A DNA stretch of 64,000 bases from an uncultured Flavobacteriaceae bacterium (GCA_937136455.1 CAKZOO010000113.1:124001-188000), one strand, 5' to 3'; shown: positions 27,619 through 39,078, numbered from the stretch's first letter. Made by a program: numbers and translations. The notes: generated by a model not told the origin, from the letters alone.

Positions 27619-29043
27619 ATGCAATTGCGTCATTTGAGAATTACAGTAATTTTTTTATTGCTACTTCAACTCGGTTCCTGTTCTAAAGAATCAGAAAACA
27701 CACTCGAGGATACTTTATTAGTTGAAGGATGCGACTCATTTGAGGCATTTTCGCCAAATTTAAATACCAATCCTATTGATTTTGAATGTCGAGGAATTTC
27801 TTTTTTAAATCAAGACGAATTAAATGATTCCAATCCTGATGGAGTATGGGGAGTTTTTGGAGGAACCATTGAAATTGATTATCGAGACAATCCCTTAGCA
27901 GACGCTATCAATAATTCACCTAAAGTTTTAGCAATAACGGAAGACTCTTCCAATTTGCCGTGGTCGGGTTTCTTTTTTGATTTAGAGGAACCGATTCAAT
28001 TTAAAGATCAAAAGACGGCTATTTCAATACAGGTTTTTTCCAAAGTTAAGGGACAATCTGTTCTACTTAAATTAGAAAACAGCAATAATTCCAATCAGTA
28101 CAAAGAACTCACTCAGATTACAACAACTGAAAATCAATGGGAACGTTTGACATATCATTTTTCAGCAGCGGATTCTAATAGCTTCGATCGATTGGTGTTG
28201 ATTATGAATTCTACCTTTCAAAACACTGAGCAAATGACCTATTACTTGGACTCAATCACATTGACCGTGCCTAAAGAAGTTCCTGCTGCAACTGCAAGTT
28301 TTACGGACCTAGTTTGGAGTGATGAATTCGATTACCAGGGAAGACCTGATGAAACCAAATGGCATCATCAAACCTTTGCCCCAAATAATGGGAGTTGGTT
28401 TAATGGCGAATTGCAACACTATGTAGACCGGCAAGAAAATACCTATGTAAGCGATGGGACCTTGAAGATTAAGGCGATTAAAGAGTCCTACACAATTCAA
28501 AGTACCACAAAGGATTATACTTCTGCTAGACTTAATTCAAAATACAGCATGACCTATGGAAAAATTGAGGTGCGTGCTAAGCTTCCATCCGGAGCAGGTA
28601 CCTGGCCTGCAATTTGGACTCTGGGAGCTAACATCGATGAACCTGGAAATTTTTATGGAGATTCTCAGGGAAGTGTCGGTTGGCCGCTTTGTGGAGAAAT
28701 TGACATCATGGAACAAAACGGTTGGGATAAAACACAAGTTTATGGACACTTTCATTGGGGAAATACAGCTACTTCAGCTTATGAGAATTATGGAAAGATA
28801 GCAACTGTAGCCAATACGAGCTCGGAATTTCATTTGTTTTCATTGGTTTGGACCGAAACAGAATTGCAAATATTCATCGATGAGGAATTAAATGTAACCC
28901 TGGAAAACACAGCACTTAATCCATACGACAATCCACATTATTTACTTTTAAACATCGCTGTAGGAGGAAGCTTAGGAGGCACTGTTCCCGCGAACTTTAG
29001 TCAGGAAGTGATGGAAGTTGACTATGTGCGTTTCTATCAGTAG
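27619..29043 (+). CDS. GH16 laminarinase-like lipoprotein 3 with N-terminal binding-like domain
   Basis: A 474-residue lipoprotein (lipobox LGSC). Residues about 35-220 repeat the VEGCDSF...IDFECRG domain of the lipoprotein at 24229. The GH16 domain starts at DLVWSDEFDY (about residue 230); catalytic motif GEIDIMEQNG (Glu360, Asp362, Glu365). Aromatic and glycine landmarks GTWPAIWTLGAN and LLLNIAVGGSLGG are present. A small insertion after LGANIDE (GNFYGDSQGSVGWPLC) differs from the other two GH16 proteins. It follows a terminator, so it may be expressed at another level. It converges on the next gene with a three-base gap. Confidence 0.9.
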   Translation: MQLRHLRITVIFLLLLQLGSCSKESENTLEDTLLVEGCDSFEAFSPNLNTNPIDFECRGISFLNQDELNDSNPDGVWGVFGGTIEIDYRDNPLADAINNSPKVLAITEDSSNLPWSGFFFDLEEPIQFKDQKTAISIQVFSKVKGQSVLLKLENSNNSNQYKELTQITTTENQWERLTYHFSAADSNSFDRLVLIMNSTFQNTEQMTYYLDSITLTVPKEVPAATASFTDLVWSDEFDYQGRPDETKWHHQTFAPNNGSWFNGELQHYVDRQENTYVSDGTLKIKAIKESYTIQSTTKDYTSARLNSKYSMTYGKIEVRAKLPSGAGTWPAIWTLGANIDEPGNFYGDSQGSVGWPLCGEIDIMEQNGWDKTQVYGHFHWGNTATSAYENYGKIATVANTSSEFHLFSLVWTETELQIFIDEELNVTLENTALNPYDNPHYLLLNIAVGGSLGGTVPANFSQEVMEVDYVRFYQ

Positions 29044-29046
29044 AGA

Positions 29047-30348
29047 CTACTTCATCGATAGGTAGTTCTCAATATAATTCGCATCAAACAGCAAATAGCC
29101 AGAATCAGACGAAAGCTTTAGGTAAGCCTCCAGGTGGATCTGTTGTTTTTTTCCAACACACAATTGATAACCTAATACCGAATAGAACAGCATAAATTGC
29201 TCTTTCCAAGAACTATTGCCCAACAGATCTAATCGAAGCGATTCAAAAAGAACCATTGCAGTTTTTAGGTCTTCCTGTTGAATAGAACAATAGGCGTCTG
29301 CCATGGTATATAAAAATCGTTCGGCATCCGTATGGAAGTGATTGCTTTCAAACATTTCCTCATAATAGGTGCTCATGAGATCTGTTAATGTGTCGATTCG
29401 TTTGATTAGAAGAAGAGCTAAAACTACTTCAAAGAGGAAGAAGGGTATGCTTTTACTGTTGTGTTTACAAAAGGTGTTAATTGAATCTAAGGCTTGAAGA
29501 TAAGCGGCTTCATTTTCACAATAGGAGGAGAATAGCAGTTGGTATCCCCAATAACGACCAATTAAAGGAACAGGATAGCCTGTTAGTTCTTCCTCATCCC
29601 AGCCTATTTTTTGTATTTCCTCTAAGTTGTAATAGGATTTTAATTCTAAAATTAAAGACAAAAACAATTGTTCACTAGGACGCTTTGTAGACTTTTGTAT
29701 TTGTTTTAAAATGCTTCCGTAGTTGCGATTCAGATCATGAGACTTGATGTAATTGTAAATGATGTAATCTCTAAAAAGCTCTAGTTTCAAGAGCGCATTT
29801 AATAATTGGGTCCGAGGAGTTGAAAGCTCTATAGTATTGTAAATTAAAAAAGCGGTTTTAAAAACAACACTATTAATATGATCTGGATATTGAAACAAAT
29901 TCAATTCCTTCGCTTGAAAAAGTGAACACAAAAAGTCTTTTTTATTCTCTATATAAGCAAATTCAAAGAGTCTTGAAAGCACTATTGGAAATTCTTTGTT
30001 TTTTGATAGTTGATTTAAATACTTGATGTGTTTTTTTTCAAGTACGGGGCTTTTTTTAATGTCGATTAGGGTTAATTCATCAATCCATCCTTTGCTATCA
30101 ATGCGGTATTGATTGTATTTTGAAAACGATGAAAACCCCAAGAATTGTGCTAAAGCATCTAAGGTGGCTTTCTGAGGGTTTCTGTACGGGATTAGTCCAT
30201 AAAACCTTCTAATAGTGCTCAAGCTAATTGAACAATTCACTTTTGAGTGAAGTTCTTCTGTGAACATCACGGCTTCCTTTGTGGATTTAATTTTATATCC
30301 AATTTTATGTTGTATGTCTAAGCCTAATTGCTGAAAACCTTCTTTCAT
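29047..30348 (-). CDS. Uncharacterised protein with N-terminal HTH-like region
   Basis: A 433-residue cytoplasmic protein that I do not recognise as a named family. The first 85 residues (CSISLSTIRRFYGLIPYRNPQKATLDALAQFLGF) resemble a XRE-like HTH seen at the N-terminus of many Bacteroidota proteins. The rest is all-helical, with no signal peptide and no catalytic motif, and may be a TPR-like repeat region. Its start overlaps the stop of the upstream transporter by four bases (ATGA), indicating coupling. A regulatory role is inferred only. Confidence 0.55.
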   Translation of the reverse strand: MKEGFQQLGLDIQHKIGYKIKSTKEAVMFTEELHSKVNCSISLSTIRRFYGLIPYRNPQKATLDALAQFLGFSSFSKYNQYRIDSKGWIDELTLIDIKKSPVLEKKHIKYLNQLSKNKEFPIVLSRLFEFAYIENKKDFLCSLFQAKELNLFQYPDHINSVVFKTAFLIYNTIELSTPRTQLLNALLKLELFRDYIIYNYIKSHDLNRNYGSILKQIQKSTKRPSEQLFLSLILELKSYYNLEEIQKIGWDEEELTGYPVPLIGRYWGYQLLFSSYCENEAAYLQALDSINTFCKHNSKSIPFFLFEVVLALLLIKRIDTLTDLMSTYYEEMFESNHFHTDAERFLYTMADAYCSIQQEDLKTAMVLFESLRLDLLGNSSWKEQFMLFYSVLGYQLCVGKKQQIHLEAYLKLSSDSGYLLFDANYIENYLSMK

Positions 30349-31193
30349 ATCTGTAGTAAATAATAACCAATTAACATCATCACAAAAGCGACATAGGTCT
30401 TTGTTTGATGCCGTTCTTTAGCGAAAATCATTGCCAAAACAACGGACAACAAGGGTCCTAATAAGCCAAATAATTTTTCATAAAACGGATTGGTTAATTG
30501 TAGCCCTTGTAAATTGCTGAGTTGAGCAATGCTTATTGGAAGCGCAATTAGAGCGAATTCTCTCCACCGTATTGGGGTTTTTACCTGTGGAGTATTTTTC
30601 TTTTTGAACAACAGTAAAATACTGGAGAGTAAAAGAACTGTAAACTCTTGATAAAATGCGATATCAACTGCTTCAAATAGTGCTAAATATTCATATTGTT
30701 GAATTACTAAAACAATGAATAATAGTTGAGCAGCGATAAAGTAAAGATGTGATTTTACAGGGTGATTATGGTTGCCAGCTTCTTTGGTGTGAACAACTAT
30801 AAAATAGAGATACCCCAATCCGATAAACACTAGAGAAGGAATAATTTCATAAAATGACAAAAAGTATTTATAACTACTTACGAGCCCTACTATAGACGTT
30901 GTCAGTAGAATATACACACAAAATTGAATTAAGGACCCATATAAGAAGCCTTTCACCAACAAGCAAAGACCCAAAAAACCAATACTCGATACCAACAAAA
31001 TTTTAAGGCTATTGTACCCTTCTAAAATTAGTCCTAGGTCTTTGGAATAGACAACAAAAAGAACCCCCACAAATAAGGTGGTAAACATCGATCTTTTATT
31101 GATAAGCGAGAGAAAATCATCTTTTTTCGCATATTGGGACCATAAAAAATCATTGATGGAATAAAACAGTGTCGCTAGTAGAAGATATGTCAT
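30345..31193 (-). CDS. EamA/DMT-like multi-span membrane protein
   Basis: A 282-residue protein with about ten hydrophobic segments (MTYLLLATLFYSINDFLWSQ at the start; VVLAMIFAKERHQTKTYVAF near the end), the layout of drug/metabolite transporter (EamA) proteins. The late KER..K motif before the last helix fits that family. I start at the ATG at 31193; an upstream start at 31229 would add 12 residues. Substrate is unknown. It is translationally coupled to the HTH-like protein downstream. Confidence 0.6.
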   Translation of the reverse strand: MTYLLLATLFYSINDFLWSQYAKKDDFLSLINKRSMFTTLFVGVLFVVYSKDLGLILEGYNSLKILLVSSIGFLGLCLLVKGFLYGSLIQFCVYILLTTSIVGLVSSYKYFLSFYEIIPSLVFIGLGYLYFIVVHTKEAGNHNHPVKSHLYFIAAQLLFIVLVIQQYEYLALFEAVDIAFYQEFTVLLLSSILLLFKKKNTPQVKTPIRWREFALIALPISIAQLSNLQGLQLTNPFYEKLFGLLGPLLSVVLAMIFAKERHQTKTYVAFVMMLIGYYLLQI

Positions 31194-31266
31194 GTCTAAA
31201 GTTAAAAATAATGAACAAAAAATGAACAAAATCTAGAGATGTTTTTATTCAATTTTGAAATACTAA

Positions 31267-31560
31267 ATGCAACAACACATGACCATTAATCAACTACTCA
31301 CTAAGCATTCTAAAACCAAGTATATTTCAAAATTCAACACTCGGAGATTAATTTTTTTGTCTGATCTAAGACCTTATTATATCAATGGCACACTAGAACC
31401 ATTGGTTTTTGAAATCACAGAAAAAAACAAAAGAGAGTTGTTAGAATTATTAAAAATCTTGAGAAGACAGTTGTTTTATGCAGAGCTTAAAATTATAGTT
31501 GGAATGACTGCGGTAATTGTAACTGCTGTTTTAGCACTGGTTTTTTCGACTAATAATTAA
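31267..31560 (+). CDS. Small protein with C-terminal membrane helix
   Basis: A 97-residue protein with a basic N-terminal half (KTKYISKFNTRRLIFLSDL), a charged helical segment, and one hydrophobic stretch at the C-terminus (about residues 73-93). I do not recognise a family. It sits 26 bases before a lipoprotein on the same strand and is divergent from the transporter. It is supported mainly by length, the intact frame and neighbouring spacing. Confidence 0.5.
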   Translation: MQQHMTINQLLTKHSKTKYISKFNTRRLIFLSDLRPYYINGTLEPLVFEITEKNKRELLELLKILRRQLFYAELKIIVGMTAVIVTAVLALVFSTNN

Positions 31561-31592
31561 TAACACACCTAAACTTTCAATATAATATGTTC

Positions 31593-33374
31593 ATGAAGAA
31601 ATATTTACAATTAACAATAGCTTTTGTTATGTTGTTTACTGCCTGTTCAAAACAGGAAGTCCCCGTAGAAAAGATTAAATACAGATTAGAAATTTCTGCT
31701 GGAGCTGGAGGGAGCGTCTCTACTACAGGAGGACAATTTGAAGTTGGTTCTACAGTATCAGTTAGTGCAATTCCTAACACTGAGTATTTGTTTGCAGGAT
31801 GGAGCAATGGAGATACAAGCAACCCTCTGAAAATAACAGTTAGTGAAAACATTTCCATCACTGCTAATTTTATTAAAAAGAAATACGCTTTAACTATTGA
31901 TGTAGTTGGAGAAGGAACTGTTACTGAGGAAGTCCTAAGCGCAGGTAAGGAATACAATTCAGGAACAGTTATCAAATTGACAGCAAATCCGGCTCAGGGA
32001 TGGGAATTCAAACAATGGACAGGAGCTATCAGTTCTTTTGATGAATCGATTGAATTGAGTCTTGATGCTGCGAAGTCTTTAACTGCTGAATTTCAAATTA
32101 TTGATGATCAAAATGCCTTATATGTCGTTTCCTATGAATTTAAAAATATTGATCCAAACGCCGGTGTATGGCCACCAGGATCACAGGCGTTACTTGGGCT
32201 TTCTTCAAAATATTCCAGGTCTCATAAAACAGCCCAAGAAATATATGATGAAATGCAAGAAATCTACAACCAAATAGATGTTCATATCGAAGAAGAATTA
32301 GAAATTTTTAGCAATTTGAGAAATTGGTCTAACGAACTTAATTCTTCTGAATTGGAATCTAAACAGGTGTATTTGAAATTTCAAGATTCATTACGAGTCG
32401 CTTCTTCGATACATGAGTTGATTTTGTCCAAAAGAAATCAGCTTGTACAGATTTCATCAGAAGCTCCCACAATAAGCGAGATTAACTTAGAACAAGTAAA
32501 TCGCTACATAGGTCACGTTGGTGAAATCAACGGTCTAACTAATGATGCTGCTTACACAATTTATTTATTGGTTCAGTTGATGAAAAGAACAAATGATGAA
32601 TTTGAAATTTCAAATGCTAATGAAATTCAAAGTATCTATGATGAATTTTCGAACATTGACCAACAATTAGAGACTGTTTTATTCACTCCAAGAGAAGACC
32701 TTCTTAGAAATCACATTTATACTAATGGAATTGATGTTGTACTTCAAAATCTTGGATTATTAACTTTTGAGCAGTTGTCATTTGAAGAAAAAGTCGCTCA
32801 ATTTGATTATTACACTGAGTTGTCTTCTCAAGAGGTAGATCGATTTAAAGGGTTCTACCAACAGGCTTTGCAGATTGATCAAAACTCAGATGATTTAGCA
32901 GAAGGTATGGTTCATGTGTTTAATACCAATTACACAAAAACAAAAGCTAGTGCAGCTAAAATAGGTCCCGAAGCGGCTTATCGTTATTCGGTGCAAAATG
33001 CACTTAAGAGACACACACTTTTTCGCTACACGGAAGCAAAGTATTTTCTTTGGTATGAGAAACCTTATGAAAACACATTAGAGGGCTTAAAAGCTAGAAA
33101 AGCTGACTTAATTGGGATACGAGAGGAAAATGAAAGGTTGGCCCCACAATTTGGAAAAGTTGAAACCGCTTCAACTGGAGTTGATTGGGAAGGTTATGAT
33201 TCGGTTTTTAACCCCGTGTTTTTTAGAAATTCACGAATCACTGAATTTGATGCAAATATTGCTAATTTGGAGCGACAAATCCTCGATTTGGGGGGTGGTC
33301 ATGATTCGGGAGGCTCCCACGATTCAGGTGGGAATTCCCACGATTCAGGTGGATCAGATTCAGGTGGAAATTAA
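31593..33374 (+). CDS. Lipoprotein with InlB-type beta repeats and a His/Asp/Gly-rich tail
   Basis: A 593-residue lipoprotein with lipobox FTAC (Cys18). Two tandem Listeria-Bacteroides (InlB B-type) repeats occupy about residues 28-170: SAGAGGSVSTTGGQFEVGS...FAGWSNGD and VVGEGTVTEEV...FKQWTGA. A helical middle (about 190-560) has no recognisable domain. The tail repeats S/NHDSGG units (33294-33371; the DNA is also repetitive), which could bind metal. I use the ATG at 31593 over one two codons earlier. It converges on the FtsX-family gene with a four-base overlap. Function unknown; surface adhesion is a guess. Confidence 0.7.
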   Translation: MKKYLQLTIAFVMLFTACSKQEVPVEKIKYRLEISAGAGGSVSTTGGQFEVGSTVSVSAIPNTEYLFAGWSNGDTSNPLKITVSENISITANFIKKKYALTIDVVGEGTVTEEVLSAGKEYNSGTVIKLTANPAQGWEFKQWTGAISSFDESIELSLDAAKSLTAEFQIIDDQNALYVVSYEFKNIDPNAGVWPPGSQALLGLSSKYSRSHKTAQEIYDEMQEIYNQIDVHIEEELEIFSNLRNWSNELNSSELESKQVYLKFQDSLRVASSIHELILSKRNQLVQISSEAPTISEINLEQVNRYIGHVGEINGLTNDAAYTIYLLVQLMKRTNDEFEISNANEIQSIYDEFSNIDQQLETVLFTPREDLLRNHIYTNGIDVVLQNLGLLTFEQLSFEEKVAQFDYYTELSSQEVDRFKGFYQQALQIDQNSDDLAEGMVHVFNTNYTKTKASAAKIGPEAAYRYSVQNALKRHTLFRYTEAKYFLWYEKPYENTLEGLKARKADLIGIREENERLAPQFGKVETASTGVDWEGYDSVFNPVFFRNSRITEFDANIANLERQILDLGGGHDSGGSHDSGGNSHDSGGSDSGGN

Positions 33375-34564
33375 TCGAGAAGGTTTTTGTTGATTCTTCT
33401 CGAAGCTACATAAGCAGCTAATGCTCCTAGCACAAAAATAGTTCCTAAAACTAAAATGAAATTTTCGAGCGAGAATGCTACGGGATAGGACAACTCCATG
33501 CCTATTTTAACAAAGCCAAAGAGGAGTTGAGCACCTATGACAAGGCTTGCTAAAATGACACCGATTAGGCCTCCAAGTGCAGATAGTAAAAAGCCTTGAA
33601 AGAAGTAGATTCTTCTGAGTTGTGGTAGTTCAAGACCCATGGCAAAAAGGGTTTTTAAATGAGCTCTTTTGTCCAAGATGACCATCAGCGTTGCACCAAC
33701 TACATTGAATAGGGCGATAATTAATACTAGGGTGAAAATTAAATAAGTGGCTGCATTTTCAGTGTTGAGCATTTTGTAGAGGGAGGCATTGAGCTGTTCT
33801 CTGGTTTTGACTTCAGCACTTGGAGCAAATAGCTCATTGAGAGAGACGATAAGATCTTCTTTGTAATCGTCTTCGATTTTAAGATTGATTCCAGAGATCT
33901 CAGAGGGAGATTTGCGCAATAATGCTCTTGCAAAATCGATAGAGCTAAAGAGGTATTTGTTGTCCAAATCAAGTTCGACGGCATAGACGCCGCTAATACT
34001 TAAAAAGGACTCGTAATAAGGAAGCGAAGTAGGATTAAAACCACTGCCTTCAAGAGGCTTGGGAAGTAATAAATGAATGGGGTCCGTATAATTGTCGACA
34101 GTAACGCTTAAGAGGTTAGCAAGGCCAATCCCAACGACTCCTTGATCACTTAAATTCCAGGATCCAAAATACAAACCCTCTTCGATTGGGATGACCTCTG
34201 TATAAGAAGGAGAAACGCCTTTGATATAGGCGATTTGACTTTTGTTTTCATGAGAGAGATAGACTCGCTCTTCCAGCTCTTCGCTAAAAGCTAGGATACC
34301 TTCCATAGAATTCAAAGCTTGACGCTGCTCTTCTGAAAACTCAAAGAACTTTCCTGAGACTGGAATGACTTTTAATTCTGGATCGGTAAGCTCACTAAAT
34401 TGTAGCCCTAAATTTTTAAGCCCTGAAAATGCAGAGAGCACAATAAACAAAGATGCAGACCCCACCACTACTACAAAAAAGGTGATATAGTTGATGATAT
34501 TGACTGCGTTTTGGCTGCTTTTAGCCTTGAGGTAACGCTTTGCTATGTAAAAGGGAAAATTCAC
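33371..34564 (-). CDS. FtsX/LolE-family ABC transporter permease
   Basis: A 397-residue membrane protein with one N-terminal helix (about residues 22-46), a large periplasmic domain, and three C-terminal helices (from about residue 272): the MacB/LolC/LolE permease layout. The opening FPFYIAKRYLKAKSSQNAVNIINYIT matches lipoprotein-release-type permeases. No ATPase gene lies beside it. It follows rbfA after five bases, so it is probably in the same transcript. Lipoprotein trafficking is the likely role by family. Confidence 0.85.
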   Translation of the reverse strand: MNFPFYIAKRYLKAKSSQNAVNIINYITFFVVVVGSASLFIVLSAFSGLKNLGLQFSELTDPELKVIPVSGKFFEFSEEQRQALNSMEGILAFSEELEERVYLSHENKSQIAYIKGVSPSYTEVIPIEEGLYFGSWNLSDQGVVGIGLANLLSVTVDNYTDPIHLLLPKPLEGSGFNPTSLPYYESFLSISGVYAVELDLDNKYLFSSIDFARALLRKSPSEISGINLKIEDDYKEDLIVSLNELFAPSAEVKTREQLNASLYKMLNTENAATYLIFTLVLIIALFNVVGATLMVILDKRAHLKTLFAMGLELPQLRRIYFFQGFLLSALGGLIGVILASLVIGAQLLFGFVKIGMELSYPVAFSLENFILVLGTIFVLGALAAYVASRRINKNLLD

Positions 34565-34569
34565 CCGAG

Positions 34570-34965
34570 CTATTTTTTCTTTCTTCGCTCTAAAAGATCA
34601 GGGTTGCCAATGGGGTTTTCCTCCCCTCTAAGAGACTTTTCGATGCTTTCTTGATAAGACAGTGTGTCGTCAATATAAAAGAGCATTTCTGGCATTCTAC
34701 GCAGTTGATTGCGCGTTCTGGCAGCCAGTTCTTTTCGAATTAAGGGTTGATTGGAACGAATACCTGCTATAAGCTCATCTGCTTTGTTTTCAGGAAAGAC
34801 AGAGATGTATACTTTGGCAACGGATAAATCTACTGTGACGCTAACTTTTGTAACAGAGATTAAAGTGCCCATAAGGCCGCCATCACTTGCAGCGCGTTGT
34901 AAGATATCTGCCAAGTCTTTTTGGAGGACTCCTCCTATCTTTTTCTGTCTTTGTGATTCTTCCAT
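34570..34965 (-). CDS. rbfA: Ribosome-binding factor A
   Basis: Late-stage 30S ribosomal maturation factor. A KH-like fold with ESQRQKKIGGVLQKDLADIL, SVTKVSVTVDLSVAKVYISVFP and RRMPEMLFYIDDTL, all RbfA landmarks. The ATG at 34965 (131 residues) is used rather than one six codons upstream. It starts five bases after a TAnnTTTG element. Divergent from mce, co-directional with the FtsX-family permease. Confidence 0.93.
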   Translation of the reverse strand: MEESQRQKKIGGVLQKDLADILQRAASDGGLMGTLISVTKVSVTVDLSVAKVYISVFPENKADELIAGIRSNQPLIRKELAARTRNQLRRMPEMLFYIDDTLSYQESIEKSLRGEENPIGNPDLLERRKKK

Positions 34966-34969
34966 GGGA

Positions 34970-34977
34970 CAAAAATA
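34970..34977 (-). promoter_or_regulatory. Putative -7 promoter element of rbfA
   Basis: On the minus strand this reads TATTTTTG, a perfect TAnnTTTG match four bases before the chosen rbfA ATG. As at lepA, use of this element would give a nearly leaderless mRNA. No clear -33 partner is seen. Confidence 0.35.
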
Positions 34978-35025
34978 CAACATTATACGTACCTTAGTAT
35001 CACTTCGAAAAAAGAATCGAATAAT

Positions 35026-35433
35026 TTGAATTACAAATTAGAACATATTGGCATCGCTGTAAGAGACTTAGAAGTCTCGATTAAGACTTATGAAACCCTT
35101 TTAAACACAAACTGCTACAAGAGAGAAACAGTAGAAAGCGAAGGGGTAATTACTGCTTTTTTTCAAACAGAGAACACCAAGATCGAACTTTTGGAAGCCA
35201 TAAATGAAAACAGTCCCATCCATAAATTCATCCAAAAGAAAGGTGAGGGGATTCACCATATGGCTTTTGAAGTTAAAAACATTAAAATTGAAATGAGCCG
35301 ACTAGAAGAGGAAGGATACAGGCTCTTAAACAAAGAGCCAAAGAAAGGAGCAGATAATAAACTAGTTTGTTTTATTCATCCCAAAGATACTAGCGGGGTG
35401 CTTATTGAACTTTGTGAGGAACTTATTTCGTGA
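35026..35433 (+). CDS. mce: Methylmalonyl-CoA epimerase (TTG start)
   Basis: Interconverts the 2R and 2S forms of methylmalonyl-CoA in propionate/succinate metabolism. 135 residues of vicinal-oxygen-chelate fold: LEHIGIAVRDLEVSIKTYE, the metal-ligand stretch EGIHHMAFEV, and the end SGVLIELCEEL. The start is TTG at 35026; the next in-frame Met is near residue 83, deep inside the domain, so TTG is needed to give the family N-terminus MNYKLEHIG. It is divergent from rbfA. Confidence 0.88.
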   Translation: MNYKLEHIGIAVRDLEVSIKTYETLLNTNCYKRETVESEGVITAFFQTENTKIELLEAINENSPIHKFIQKKGEGIHHMAFEVKNIKIEMSRLEEEGYRLLNKEPKKGADNKLVCFIHPKDTSGVLIELCEELIS

Positions 35434-36075
35434 AGGTTAATTTCTTTGTTTTCTTATGTTGAGAAGATAAATAAACCCAATTTGCACTTAGGTAATAGCT
35501 ATACCCACAGTGAATATGAAACTACATTTATCAGGAGATCCTCAAGCTAAACTTATAAATCCTATCGATTCAAATTGAGCATTAACAGTTAAGACACCCT
35601 TCTTTTTAAAGAAAGTACACCTCATACTTTTTGCTAAAATTTCCATAGGCATTCACAATATTGACTACTGAAATCTATTCAATAAACGTAAGCAGACTCA
35701 TATAGATTGTATGTATCGCAACGATTAACAAGGGATTTTGGAAGACACTGCTTATGAAAAAATAGTCGATCAAATTAACTAGTATCGTTTTTGAATCATC
35801 AATTTATTGTTTAACTTTATATAAAAAATATTAAACAAAAAGATGATGCTAAAATCATTTACATCAATTCCACTAGTAACCATCTTTGCTTCTATTGAAT
35901 ATTTGGGCCTTATTTTTTGAAATGTATATAGTCATGATACTGAAACGGTATTTTCTTTTTATCAATGAATGGATTTGGCTAGTTATTAGTGGTTTACCAA
36001 TTGATGAATCCGTAAGGAAATGAAATTAATCTCAAAGCTTTATGTTTTTTAAATAACTTTTAAAACCCATTTAAA
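35434..36075. other. 642-base region without a supportable gene
   Basis: All frames on both strands are broken by frequent stops. The longest reading I noted on the plus strand is a 29-codon frame at 35934-36023 encoding a hydrophobic, Trp-containing peptide, too short to support. The composition is A/T rich. It must hold the promoter of the Rieske gene. A decayed gene is possible but no recognisable fragment remains. Confidence 0.5.
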
Positions 36076-36546
36076 ATGAACAAAAATCTAATAAATCAAC
36101 GAAGAGATTTTCTTAAAAAAGTATGTCCAACCGTAGCTTTTGCATTTTTTGGACTGTCATTTTTAGAAGCCTGCTCTAAAGAAGAAACTGCAGATACCAC
36201 ACCGCCAACTACGTCAAACCCCGACAAAGGTTATACATTAAGCAATGGAGTTTATACCATTGATTTAACCAATACTAATTTTTCTTCATTGAACACCGTT
36301 GGAGGTTGGATGAATGGTTATAGCATTGGTTTGAATATGCTTTTTTTGAGAACAAGTTCAGATCACATACAAGCTTATACCAATAGTTGTCCACACCAAG
36401 GTGCCCGTAATCAATGGGAGTTGGTTGGATCTAATTTTAGATGTAATAACCACAACAACTCCTTTAGCAGTGAATGTGAGGGTACTAATGCACTTCCTTG
36501 TTACACTTCTTCAATTCAGGGGACCACACTCTCAGTGGAACTATAA
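36076..36546 (+). CDS. Rieske [2Fe-2S] lipoprotein
   Basis: A 156-residue exported electron-transfer protein. The N-terminus has a twin-arginine-like NQRRDFLKK (Arg9, Arg10) followed by a hydrophobic stretch and lipobox-like EAC with Cys33, so it may use Tat export and lipid anchoring. The cluster ligands form the Rieske pair CPH (Cys105, His107) and CNNH (Cys123, His126). It is a stand-alone cytochrome bc1-type or oxygenase-type Rieske domain without a catalytic partner. The next gene, 208 bases on, is a lipoprotein catalase-peroxidase; a shared peroxide-defence role is inference. Confidence 0.85.
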   Translation: MNKNLINQRRDFLKKVCPTVAFAFFGLSFLEACSKEETADTTPPTTSNPDKGYTLSNGVYTIDLTNTNFSSLNTVGGWMNGYSIGLNMLFLRTSSDHIQAYTNSCPHQGARNQWELVGSNFRCNNHNNSFSSECEGTNALPCYTSSIQGTTLSVEL

Positions 36547-36663
36547 ATTTTAGAACATTTATTAAAATTCATACCATTGAATATGGATAACAATAACCAG
36601 CGACAAATTTTTTTTAATTTTCAATCTAAAGTGCTCTAAACTATAAAATTAGGGTATAAGTTG

Positions 36664-36683
36664 TTCTTATTTTTAAATAAGAA
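36664..36683. promoter_or_regulatory. Inverted repeat upstream of katG, candidate operator
   Basis: Perfect arms TTCTTATTT (36664-36672) and AAATAAGAA (36675-36683) with a 2-base spacer, 71 bases before the katG ATG. It could bind a dimeric redox or metal regulator (PerR-, OxyR- or Fur-type), but it does not match a textbook box and lies in A/T-rich DNA. It has no following T tract, so a terminator is less likely. Confidence 0.35.
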
Positions 36684-36703
36684 GAATCAATCAACCCTTT
36701 TGA

Positions 36704-39010
<2,307 letters not shown>

Positions 39011-39026
39011 GATGGCTAGGGATAGA

Positions 39027-39057
39027 GAAGCCACGTCTTAGATGTGGCTTCTTTTTT
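39027..39057 (+). terminator. Intrinsic terminator after katG
   Basis: GAAGCCAC (39027-39034) pairs with GTGGCTTC (39044-39051), an 8-bp perfect stem, followed by a run of six T. It lies 16 bases after the katG stop. Confidence 0.85.
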
Positions 39058-39078
39058 AGCTAAAAGCTCCAACTAATT

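Noticed and set aside
35934..36023. 29-codon hydrophobic frame with ATG start before the Rieske gene
   Set aside because: Too short, no recognised family, and it sits in a region broken by stops; could be chance or a remnant.
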